In this document: piece by piece, positions 1 through 5,638 of the stretch
Numbering within the stretch: position 1 is the first letter of the stretch
Layout of the letters: each line of letters opens with the position of its first letter
Assembly (NCBI GenBank): GCA_004347925.1
Contig: QNVD01000254.1
Coordinates: forward strand, 1-6,267
Source: Hadesarchaea archaeon
GTDB taxonomy: Archaea; Hadarchaeota; Hadarchaeia; Hadarchaeales; WYZ-LMO6
Reading direction: 5' to 3'
DNA length: 6,267 bases
Notes under the pieces: model-generated
What the model was told of the DNA's origin: nothing
What the model saw: only the letters and a program-made list of their open reading frames with translations
The model's database searches: none
Position numbers and translations under genes: made by a program

Positions 1-223
1 CCTGCTGGGGATCCTGTCCGGGAAGGACAGGGGGGCGAGGAGGGAGGTGGTGCTGGTGAACGCGGCGGCCGCCCTCCTGGTGGGGGGAAGGGCCCCCGAT
101 CTCAGGGAGGGAATGGAGAGGGCGGCCGAGGCCCTGGATTCGGGGAGGGCCCTGGAGAAGCTGAGGGAGTTCGTGAGGGCCACCGGGGGGGACCCGGGAA
201 GGCTGGAGGGGCTGGGGGTATGA
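1..223 (+). CDS. trpD: Anthranilate phosphoribosyltransferase, C-terminal end (partial)
   Basis: This is the last 73 residues of TrpD, cut by the left edge of the window; the first full codon is at position 2 and the TGA stop is at 221-223. The enzyme transfers phosphoribose from PRPP to anthranilate and releases PPi, in the cytoplasm. The visible part contains the family's C-terminal signature: LSGKDRGARREVVLVNAAAA, then LVGGRAPDLREG, then the terminal helices with EALDSGRALEKL. The family is usually about 340 residues, so roughly 270 residues, including the PRPP-binding glycine-rich loop, lie outside. The stop overlaps the trpC start (ATGA at 220-223), which suggests translational coupling. 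The reading frame is intact and codon use matches the neighbours. The identification is secure; activity cannot be judged from the fragment. Confidence 0.95.
   Translation, partial: LLGILSGKDRGARREVVLVNAAAALLVGGRAPDLREGMERAAEALDSGRALEKLREFVRATGGDPGRLEGLGV
205..211 (+). promoter_or_regulatory. Ribosome binding site of trpC
   Basis: GGAGGGG lies inside the 3' end of trpD, 8 bases before the trpC ATG at 220. Its position supports that start. The whole strand is rich in GGAGG-like runs, so the match alone is weak evidence. Confidence 0.5.
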
Positions 224-987
224 GCTTCCTCAGGAGGATCCTGCCGGAGGTGGAGAGGGAGGTGGAGAGGAGGAAGAGGGAGAGGCCCTTCCAGGACCTT
301 TCTCCCCCCAGGCCCAAGAGGAGCCTTATAGAGGCGATAAGGGGGGCGAGGGGGGTTGCCCTGATAGCGGAGCTGAAGCTCTCCTCCCCTTCCGCCGGGA
401 GGCTCCGCTCCCCGGAGGAGAGGAGGGGGCTGGCGGAGGCCATGGTGAGGGGAGGGGCCGTGGCCCTCTCCGTCCTCACCGAGCCCAGGTACTTCGGGGG
501 GGACCCGAGGTTCCTCAGGGAGCTCTCGGACCTCCCCGTTCCCCTCCTCTGCAAGGACTTCGTGGCGGATCCTTACCAGATCGAGGAGGCCTCCAAGTTG
601 GGGGCCGATGCCATCCTCCTGCTGGCGGCGGTGCTGGGAGAGAGGCTTCCCTCCTTCCTCCGCAGGGCGGAGGAGGAGGGGATGGAGGCCCTGGTGGAGG
701 TGACGGACGAGGAGGAGATGGGGCTGGCCCTCTCGGCCGGGGCGAGGCTGGTGGGGATAAACAACAGGGACCTGAACACCCTGGAGGTGGACCCTTCCAG
801 AACGGAGAGGCTGGCCCCCCTGGTCCCTCCGGGGGTGACGCTGGTGAGCGAGAGCGGGATAGAGACGCCCGAGCAGGTGAGGAGGATGCTGAGGGCGGGG
901 GCCCACGCGGTGCTGGTGGGTACCGCCCTCATGAGAGCGGAGAGGGTGGAGGAGAAGGTCAGGGAGCTGGTGGGGGCATGGCCCTGA
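220..987 (+). CDS. trpC: Indole-3-glycerol-phosphate synthase
   Basis: This 255-residue TIM-barrel enzyme closes the ring of CdRP to indole-3-glycerol phosphate with loss of CO2 and water. Residue spacing matches the well-studied Sulfolobus solfataricus enzyme: Glu51 and Lys53 in IAELKLSSPSAG, catalytic Lys112 in LLCKDFVADPYQI, Glu160 in ALVEVTDEEE, Asn182 in GINNRDLNTLEVD, and Glu211-Ser212 in VSESGI, followed by the phosphate-site LVGTALM. The N-terminal extension before the barrel is a highly charged helix (EVEREVERRKRER), partly encoded by a 12-bp tandem repeat. Length is normal and all catalytic positions are present, so it should be active. It is a stand-alone enzyme, not fused to TrpF as in enteric bacteria. 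The ATG overlaps the trpD stop and has a Shine-Dalgarno sequence. The 3' end overlaps trpB by 10 bp. Confidence 0.98.
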   Translation: MSFLRRILPEVEREVERRKRERPFQDLSPPRPKRSLIEAIRGARGVALIAELKLSSPSAGRLRSPEERRGLAEAMVRGGAVALSVLTEPRYFGGDPRFLRELSDLPVPLLCKDFVADPYQIEEASKLGADAILLLAAVLGERLPSFLRRAEEEGMEALVEVTDEEEMGLALSAGARLVGINNRDLNTLEVDPSRTERLAPLVPPGVTLVSESGIETPEQVRRMLRAGAHAVLVGTALMRAERVEEKVRELVGAWP

Positions 988-2153
988 AGGGGAGGTTCGG
1001 ACGCTTCGGGGGGAGGTACGTGAGCGAGGTGCTGGTGCAGGCGCTGGAGGAGCTGGAGGAGGCCTTCGAGCGCCTCTATCCCTCCCCGGAGTTCCAGAGG
1101 GAGCTGGGAATCCTCCTCAGGGACTACGCCGGCAGGCCCACCCCCCTCTACCACGCCAGGGGGCTGAGCGAGCTGACCGGCTGCAGGGTGTACCTGAAGA
1201 GGGAGGATCTGGTCACGGGGGGCTCCCACAAGCTCAACAACACCCTGGGGCAGGCCCTCCTGGCCAAGAGGATGGGAAAGACCAGGCTCATCACGGAGAC
1301 CGCCGCGGGGCAGCACGGCCTGGCCACGGCCATGGCGGGCAACGTGGTGGGGCTGGAGGTGGAGGTCTTCATGGGGATCAAGGACATGGAGAGGCAGGCC
1401 AGCAACGTGAAGCGCATGCAGCTGCTGGGGGCCAAGGTGACCCCGGTCACCACCGGCTCCGGGGTGCTGAAGGATGCGGTCTCCGACACCCTCAGGGAGT
1501 GGGCCAGGTCCAGCAGGACCACCCACTACCTCATGGGCTCCACGGTAGGACCCCATCCCTTCCCCGAGATCGTGGCCACCCTCCAGAGCGTGATAGGGAG
1601 GGAACTGAGGGAGCAGATCCTGGAGAGGGAGGGAAGGCTGCCCGACGCCATCGTGGCCTGCGGGAGCGGGGGGAGCAACGCCCTGGGGGCCTTCAGGCCC
1701 TTCCTGGAGGACCGGCGGGTGAGGCTGTACTTCGTGGAGGGGGGAGGGGAGAGCCTGGAGGCGGACAACAGCGCGGCGGCCTTCCAGCTGGGCAGGCCCG
1801 GGGTCCTGCACGGGGCCCTCATGCAGCTCCTCCAGGACGAGCACGGGCAGGTCAAGCCCTCGAAGACCAGGGCGGCGGGGCTGAACTACCCGGGGAGGGG
1901 CCCGGAGATCTCATACCTGTGCGAGGTGGGGAGGGTGAAGCCCGTGTACGCCTTCGACCGGGAGGTCTTCGAGGCCGTGAGGATAACCTGCAGGAAGGAG
2001 GGCCTCCTCCCCGCCCTGGAGACCGCCCACGCCCTGGCCTTCCTCCTCAACCACCCCGAGGAGTTCGACAGGGGGGAGGTGGTGGTGGTGAACTTCTCCG
2101 GAAGGGGGGACAAGGACCTGGAGACCATCATGAGGCACCTCTATGGAGCTTGA
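978..2153 (+). CDS. trpB: Tryptophan synthase beta subunit, divergent TrpB1 type
   Basis: This 391-residue PLP enzyme condenses indole with L-serine to give tryptophan, normally in an alpha2beta2 complex with TrpA. Length, MERQ..NVKRMQLLGA and LKDA place it with TrpB1 rather than the longer TrpB2. The PLP lysine is Lys85 (GGSHKLNN), the catalytic glutamate Glu107 (ETAAGQHG), the phosphate cradle CGSGGSNA (228-235), Glu348 is in EGLLPALETAHA, and Ser374 is in NFSGRGDKD. Several positions that are nearly fixed in classical TrpB differ: TGAHK reads GGSHK, ETGAGQHG reads ETAAGQHG, GGGSN reads SGGSN, ETGKHAA-type reads EADNSAA, and the serine-sensing Asp305 (AGLDYPG) is Asn303 (AGLNYPG). The overlapping, intact trpA supports a true TrpAB pair, but kinetics or substrate preference may be altered. 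The start overlaps the trpC end by 10 bp. Confidence 0.95.
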   Translation: MALKGRFGRFGGRYVSEVLVQALEELEEAFERLYPSPEFQRELGILLRDYAGRPTPLYHARGLSELTGCRVYLKREDLVTGGSHKLNNTLGQALLAKRMGKTRLITETAAGQHGLATAMAGNVVGLEVEVFMGIKDMERQASNVKRMQLLGAKVTPVTTGSGVLKDAVSDTLREWARSSRTTHYLMGSTVGPHPFPEIVATLQSVIGRELREQILEREGRLPDAIVACGSGGSNALGAFRPFLEDRRVRLYFVEGGGESLEADNSAAAFQLGRPGVLHGALMQLLQDEHGQVKPSKTRAAGLNYPGRGPEISYLCEVGRVKPVYAFDREVFEAVRITCRKEGLLPALETAHALAFLLNHPEEFDRGEVVVVNFSGRGDKDLETIMRHLYGA

Positions 2154-2952
2154 AGCCACCCTGGGTGAGCTGAGGAGGAGGGGAGAAGGTGCCCTCATGC
2201 CCCACGTCTACTTCGGGGACCCCTCACCCTCCTTCTCCCTGAGGCTCCTCAGGACCCTGGCGGGGAGCGGGGCCGACCTGCTGGAGCTGGGGATACCCTT
2301 CTCCGACCCCATAGCGGACGGACCCACCTTCATAGCGTCCTGCGAGCGGGCGCTCTCGGCGGGGGTGACCCCCCGGGACTGCCTGAAGGCGCTGGCGGGA
2401 CTGAGGGAGGAGGGTCTCAGGCTTCCCGTCCTCCTCACCGCCTACTACAACCTGATCTTCTCCAGGGGGCTGGCGGAGTTCTGCGAGGAGGCCAGGAGGG
2501 CGGGGGCCCAGGGCCTGATCGTCCCCGACCTGCCGGTGGAGGAGGCGGGGGAGCTCCTGCGGGAGGCCAGGAGGAGGGGCCTCCACCTGATCCTGCAGGT
2601 GACCCCCACCACCAGCGAGAGGAGGCTGGGAAGGATCGTGGGGGAGGCCTCGGGCTTCCTCTACGTGATAGGGGTGGAGGGGGTGACGGGGGCCAGGGAG
2701 GAGCTGGAGCCCTCCACGCTGGAGCTCATAGGCAGGGTGAGGAGGTTGACCTCCCTCCCCCTCCTGGTGGGCTTCGGGATCTCCCGGCCCGAGCACGTGG
2801 CCTCCCTCCTTCGGGCGGGGGCGGATGGATGCGTGGTGGGGAGCGCCATCGCCAGGATCTACTCGGAGAGGCTGGAGGAGCCGGAGAGCACCCTCCCTAG
2901 GATCTCGGACTTCGTCAGGTCCCTGAAGGGGGCCACCAGGAGGAAAACCTAA
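2143..2952 (+). CDS. trpA: Tryptophan synthase alpha subunit
   Basis: This 269-residue TIM-barrel protein splits indole-3-glycerol phosphate into indole and glyceraldehyde 3-phosphate and passes indole to TrpB. Catalytic Glu48 and Asp59 lie in LELGIPFSDPIADGPTF, equivalent to Glu49 and Asp60 of the Salmonella enzyme. Other family signatures are LTAYYNLIF (98-106), GLIVPDLPVEEA (124-135), VTPTTSERRL (153-162), GVTGAR (180-185) and the phosphate site VGFGISRPEHV (209-219) with VVGSAI. The length is usual. The ATG overlaps the trpB stop by 11 bp with a GAGG at 2132-2135, and the GEGALMPHVYFGDPS stretch begins at the usual distance from the N terminus, which supports the start. The short C-terminal tail is basic (ATRRKT). 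The catalytic residues are intact, in contrast with the unusual TrpB beside it. Confidence 0.98.
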   Translation: MELEATLGELRRRGEGALMPHVYFGDPSPSFSLRLLRTLAGSGADLLELGIPFSDPIADGPTFIASCERALSAGVTPRDCLKALAGLREEGLRLPVLLTAYYNLIFSRGLAEFCEEARRAGAQGLIVPDLPVEEAGELLREARRRGLHLILQVTPTTSERRLGRIVGEASGFLYVIGVEGVTGAREELEPSTLELIGRVRRLTSLPLLVGFGISRPEHVASLLRAGADGCVVGSAIARIYSERLEEPESTLPRISDFVRSLKGATRRKT

Positions 2953-2988
2953 GCTTTCTTCTTCCGGAGGGGGAGGGGAAGGGATGGG
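2953..2988 (+). promoter_or_regulatory. trpF leader: pyrimidine tract plus G-rich start region
   Basis: This 31-bp spacer is the only gap inside the trp cluster. It holds a pyrimidine tract (2954-2965) followed by GGAGG (2966-2970) and further G-runs that continue through the trpF ATG at 2984. In RNA, U2955-C2965 can pair with G2969-A2979 around a GGA loop (11 pairs, 5 of them G.U), which would cover part of the ribosome binding region. The same G-runs (2969-2973, 2975-2978, 2981-2983, 2986-2988) fit a G-quadruplex motif with loops of 1-2 bases. The T-rich part could instead be a weak archaeal termination signal after trpA. All three readings are inference; only the base pattern is seen. Confidence 0.3.
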
Positions 2989-3622
2989 CATCCTGATAAA
3001 GATGTGCGGGTTCACGAGGGCGGAGGATGTGGAGAGGGCCTGCGAGCTGGGGGTGGACCTGGTGGGGGTGAACCTGGTCCCCTCCTCCCCCCGCAGGGTC
3101 TCGGTGGAGGAGGCCAGGAGGCTTTTCGAGCGCGTCAGGTCGGGGGTGAAGAGGGTGGCGGTCCTCAGGCCGGGGAGGCCGGAGGAGGTGGAGGAGGTCT
3201 ACCGGGAGCTGGAGCCGGAGGTGGTTCAGGTGAACCCCCTCTTCCCCCTCTCCAGGCTGAGGAGGCCGGGGGGGGAGCTGATGGTGACGGTTCCCGTCCC
3301 CCCGGTCCCGGACGAGCCCTCCCTCCTGTCCAGGGCGAGGGAGGCGGAGAGGGTGGGAGACTACGTGCTCCTGGACACGGAGGGACCGCTGGGGGGAGGA
3401 ACGGGCAAAACCCACGACTGGTCGGTGAGCAGGAGGATCAGGGATGCCCTGGGGAAGCCCGTTTTCCTGGCGGGGGGGCTCAACCCCCGGAACGTGAGGA
3501 GGGCGGTGGAGGAGGTGAGGCCGGACGGGGTGGACGTCTCCAGCGGGATAGAGCGCTCCCCGGGGGTGAAGGAGGAGGGGCTCATGAGGGAGTTCGTGAG
3601 GGCCGTGAGGGGCCTCCTCTAG
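2984..3622 (+). CDS. trpF: Phosphoribosylanthranilate isomerase
   Basis: This 212-residue TIM-barrel protein carries out the Amadori rearrangement of phosphoribosylanthranilate to CdRP, the step between TrpD and TrpC. The catalytic cysteine is Cys8 in IKMCGFT (usual form KICGIT) and the catalytic aspartate is Asp131 in YVLLDT. Substrate and phosphate sites are visible as VPSSPRRV (32-39), GGGTGKTHDWS (137-147), FLAGGLNPRNV (161-171) and GVDVSSGIE (182-190). One segment is odd: where the family usually has VQLHG after the third strand, this protein has VQVNPLFPLSRL (81-92), so the conserved histidine-glycine pair is missing. The other key residues are intact, so it is probably functional. It is last in the trp cluster, separated from trpA by 31 bp while the other trp genes overlap. 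Confidence 0.95.
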   Translation: MGILIKMCGFTRAEDVERACELGVDLVGVNLVPSSPRRVSVEEARRLFERVRSGVKRVAVLRPGRPEEVEEVYRELEPEVVQVNPLFPLSRLRRPGGELMVTVPVPPVPDEPSLLSRAREAERVGDYVLLDTEGPLGGGTGKTHDWSVSRRIRDALGKPVFLAGGLNPRNVRRAVEEVRPDGVDVSSGIERSPGVKEEGLMREFVRAVRGLL

Positions 3623-3624
3623 GC

Positions 3625-3632
3625 TATATTAT
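3625..3632 (+). promoter_or_regulatory. TATA-like promoter box before the aldolase gene
   Basis: TATATTAT begins three bases after the trpF stop in an otherwise very GC-rich region. Its centre lies 25.5 bp before the ATG at 3654. An archaeal TATA box normally sits about 25-27 bp before the transcription start, so a transcript would begin at or next to the ATG. No clear purine-rich BRE precedes it (the preceding bases are TCTAGGC). A bacterial -10 box is the alternative reading, but I see no matching -35. Confidence 0.5.
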
Positions 3633-3643
3633 CCGACCGAACC

Positions 3644-3649
3644 AAGGAG
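3644..3649 (+). promoter_or_regulatory. Ribosome binding site of the aldolase gene
   Basis: AAGGAG lies 4 bases before the ATG at 3654, slightly close. It would be used on transcripts reading through from trpF. If transcription starts at the ATG from the TATA-like box at 3625, it would not be in the mRNA. Confidence 0.45.
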
Positions 3650-3653
3650 AAGG

Positions 3654-4577
3654 ATGCTCGTCGCCGGGGGGGAGCTCCTGCTGAGGGCCAGGAGGGAGGG
3701 ATACGCCGTGGGCGCCTTCAACATCCAGAACCTGGAGGGCCTTTGGGCCGTGACGGGAGCGGCGGTGGAGGAGAGGTCCCCCGTCATCGTGGCGGTCTCC
3801 CCAGGCGCCATAAGGTACGGGGGGCTGCGCCTTCTGGCCACCGCCGTCAGGACGGTGGCCGAGGATCTACCCGTCCCCCTCGCCCTCCACCTGGATCACG
3901 GGGAGGACCTGGAGACGGTTTCCAGGTGCTTGGAGGCGGGCTTCACCTCCGTGATGATAGACGGCTCCCACCTCCCCTTCCGGGAGAACGTGGACCTGAC
4001 CAGGAAGGCGGTGGAGCTGGCCCACCCGAGGGGGGTCTCGGTGGAGGGGGAGCTGGGAAGGCTGGCGGGAATGGAGGAGAAAAGCGTGGAGGAGAGGGAG
4101 GCCCTCCTCACCGATCCGGCTCAGGCGGAGGAGTTCGTGAGGCTCACGGGGGTGGACTCCCTGGCGGTTTCCATAGGCACCTCGCACGGGGCCTACAAGT
4201 TCAGGGGGGAGCCCAGGCTGGACTTCGAGAGGCTGAAGCTCATCAGGGAGAGGGTGGAGGTGCCGCTGGTCCTGCACGGGGCCTCCAGCGTCCCCCCCTG
4301 GGCGGTGGAGAAGGCCAGCAGGTACGGGGCCCAGCTCCAGGGGGCCAAGGGGATACCCGAGGAGCACCTGAGGAGGGCCATCTCGCTGGGGATAGCGAAG
4401 GTGAACATAGACACGGACCTGAGGCTGGCCTTCACCGCCACGGTCAGGGAGGTCCTGGCCACCTCCCCGGGGGAGTTCGACCCCAGGAAGATCCTCGGTC
4501 CGGCCAGGGAGGCCATGAAGGAGGTGGTGAGGGAGAAGATGCGCCTCTTCGGCAGTTCGGGGAGGGCGGCGGGATGA
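3654..4577 (+). CDS. fba: Class II (zinc-dependent) fructose-bisphosphate aldolase
   Basis: This 307-residue TIM-barrel enzyme reversibly condenses dihydroxyacetone phosphate and glyceraldehyde 3-phosphate to fructose 1,6-bisphosphate. The class II signatures are plain: GAFNIQNLE (20-28), LHLDHGED with Asp81 and zinc ligand His82, VEGELGRLAG (130-139) with Glu131, SIGTSHGAYKF with His178, VLHGASSVP with His208, and the phosphate and substrate site KVNIDTDLRLAF (249-260). Length matches the 305-315-residue bacterial enzymes of the Bacillus and Thermotoga type. A related tagatose-bisphosphate aldolase is possible, but the partner gene favours fructose. The ATGA overlap with the phosphofructokinase (4574-4577) implies joint expression. 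Class II aldolases are uncommon in archaea, which mostly use the bifunctional FBP aldolase/phosphatase or the DhnA-type class I enzyme, so acquisition from bacteria is plausible. Confidence 0.93.
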   Translation: MLVAGGELLLRARREGYAVGAFNIQNLEGLWAVTGAAVEERSPVIVAVSPGAIRYGGLRLLATAVRTVAEDLPVPLALHLDHGEDLETVSRCLEAGFTSVMIDGSHLPFRENVDLTRKAVELAHPRGVSVEGELGRLAGMEEKSVEEREALLTDPAQAEEFVRLTGVDSLAVSIGTSHGAYKFRGEPRLDFERLKLIRERVEVPLVLHGASSVPPWAVEKASRYGAQLQGAKGIPEEHLRRAISLGIAKVNIDTDLRLAFTATVREVLATSPGEFDPRKILGPAREAMKEVVREKMRLFGSSGRAAG

Positions 4578-5599
4578 GGATAGGGATCCTGAGCGGGGGA
4601 GGGGACGCCCCGGGCATCAACGCGGTGATAAGGGCGGTGGTCAGGAGGGGGCTGCAGCACGGGGACGAGGTGGTGGGGATAAGGGACGGATGGAGGGGGC
4701 TGCTGGAGGGGTCCTTCCTTCCCCTGGATCTGAACTCCGTCTCCGGCATCCTTCCCAGGGGAGGATCCATCCTAGGAACCTCCAGGACCAACCCCTTCAA
4801 GAGGGAGGGAGGTCCGGAGCTGATCGTGAGGAGGGCGGGGGAGGCGGGCCTGGAGGCGGTGGTGGCGGTGGGAGGGGAGGACACGCTGGGGGTGGCCCAC
4901 CGCCTGGCGGACTGCGGCCTGAGGTGCGTGGGGGTTCCCAAGACCATAGACAACGACCTGGTGGGAACGGACTACACCTTCGGCTTCCACACCGCCGTGG
5001 CCATAGCCACGGAGGCCCTGGACAGGCTCCACACCACCGCCGAGGCCCACCACAGGGTGATCATCCTGGAGGTGATGGGCAGGTACACCGGGCACATCGC
5101 CCTCCACGCCGGGCTGGCGGGGGGAGCGGATGTCATCCTGATCCCGGAGAGGCCCTTCGAGCTGGAGGAAGTTTGTGAGTACCTGAGGAGAAGGAGGGAG
5201 AGGGGGAGGAACTTCAGCCTCATCGTGGTGGCGGAGGGGGCCAAGCCCAGGGGGGGCAGGGAGATAGTTTACAGCGAGAGCGTGGACGAGTTCGGCCACG
5301 TCACCCTGGGAGGGGTGGGGTACTACCTGGCCAGGGAGATAGAGAGGCTCACGGGCATGGAGACCAGGGTGGTGGTGCTGGGGCACCTCCAGCGCGGGGG
5401 CTCTCCCACCCCCTTCGACAGGATCCTGGCCACCAGGTTCGGGGTGGCGGCGGTGGACCTGGTGCACCAGGGTAAGTTCGACCACATGGTGGCCCTGCGC
5501 GGGGGGGGGATCGTTTCCGTTCCCCTGGCAGAGGTGATAGGGAAGAGGAAGACGGTGGATCCGAAACTGTACGAGGTGGCCACCGTCTTCTTCGGCTAG
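4574..5599 (+). CDS. 6-phosphofructokinase, probably pyrophosphate-dependent
   Basis: This 341-residue member of the PFK-A family phosphorylates fructose 6-phosphate. Motifs: ILSGGGDAPGINAVIR (5-20), GTSRTNPF (68-75), GGEDTLG (100-106), VPKTIDNDLVGTDYTFGF (121-138) with the catalytic Asp126 and Asp128 pair, EVMGRYTG (166-173), AGGADVILIPE (182-192) and LGHLQRGGSPTPFDR (269-283). ATP enzymes have glycine at the positions of Asp103 (second acidic residue of GGED) and Lys123 (PKTIDND). Asp and Lys there are the recognised mark of PPi-dependent enzymes, as in those of Thermoproteus tenax and Amycolatopsis methanolica. A PPi enzyme works in both directions near equilibrium, so it could serve glycolysis and gluconeogenesis. 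The start at 4574 overlaps the aldolase stop (ATGA) and puts the glycine-rich motif at the N terminus. The frame stays open for 277 codons upstream, but that is a shadow of the aldolase gene. Confidence 0.93.
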   Translation: MRIGILSGGGDAPGINAVIRAVVRRGLQHGDEVVGIRDGWRGLLEGSFLPLDLNSVSGILPRGGSILGTSRTNPFKREGGPELIVRRAGEAGLEAVVAVGGEDTLGVAHRLADCGLRCVGVPKTIDNDLVGTDYTFGFHTAVAIATEALDRLHTTAEAHHRVIILEVMGRYTGHIALHAGLAGGADVILIPERPFELEEVCEYLRRRRERGRNFSLIVVAEGAKPRGGREIVYSESVDEFGHVTLGGVGYYLAREIERLTGMETRVVVLGHLQRGGSPTPFDRILATRFGVAAVDLVHQGKFDHMVALRGGGIVSVPLAEVIGKRKTVDPKLYEVATVFFG

Positions 5600-5610
5600 C
5601 CTCAAGCCCC

Positions 5611-5616
5611 TTTTAA
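5611..5616 (+). promoter_or_regulatory. TATA-like promoter box before the hexosephosphate mutase gene
   Basis: TTTTAA (within CCCCTTTTAAGGAG) is the only AT-only hexamer in this 39-bp gap. Its centre is 25.5 bp before the ATG at 5639, the same spacing as the box before the aldolase gene. The GGAG that follows lies about 18 bases from the ATG, too far for a normal ribosome binding site, so a leaderless transcript fits best. There is no convincing BRE upstream. Confidence 0.45.
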
Positions 5617-5638
5617 GGAGAGCAACTCAACCTTAGTG

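Noticed and set aside
573..1844. Long minus-strand open frame of 423 codons opposite trpC and trpB
   Set aside because: It lies wholly opposite two conserved genes, has a low-complexity composition rich in Pro, Gly, Leu and His, and is explained by the scarcity of stop codons opposite AGG/GAG/GTG-rich coding sequence. The same applies to the other minus-strand frames.
2143..2153. The trpB/trpA overlap as a frameshift that would fuse the two subunits
   Set aside because: Both proteins have normal ends and lengths (391 and 269 residues), and an 11-bp overlap is ordinary for translationally coupled tryptophan synthase genes.
1499..2173. 224-codon plus-strand frame overlapping trpB and the start of trpA
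   Set aside because: It is a Gly/Arg/Pro-rich shadow of trpB with no recognisable domain.
3625..3632. Bacterial -10 box reading of TATATTAT
   Set aside because: No -35-like hexamer lies 16-18 bp upstream in the GC-rich end of trpF, and the mutase sequence and box spacing favour an archaeal TATA box. It is kept as a minor alternative.
3004..3684. 226-codon plus-strand frame overlapping trpF and the start of the aldolase gene
   Set aside because: It is almost entirely Gly, Glu, Ala and Arg and runs across the stop and promoter region; it is a by-product of G-rich codons.
3743..4573. In-frame 277-codon extension upstream of the phosphofructokinase, suggesting a fusion protein
   Set aside because: The extension is a shifted frame of the aldolase gene, low in complexity (Gly, Arg, Pro), while the PFK family begins at the ATG at 4574 with its glycine-rich motif directly after it.
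5636..5638. GTG as the start of the hexosephosphate mutase
   Set aside because: It adds only one residue, and the ATG right after it fits both the usual N terminus (short lead before LFGTFGVRG) and the promoter spacing better. It cannot be fully excluded.
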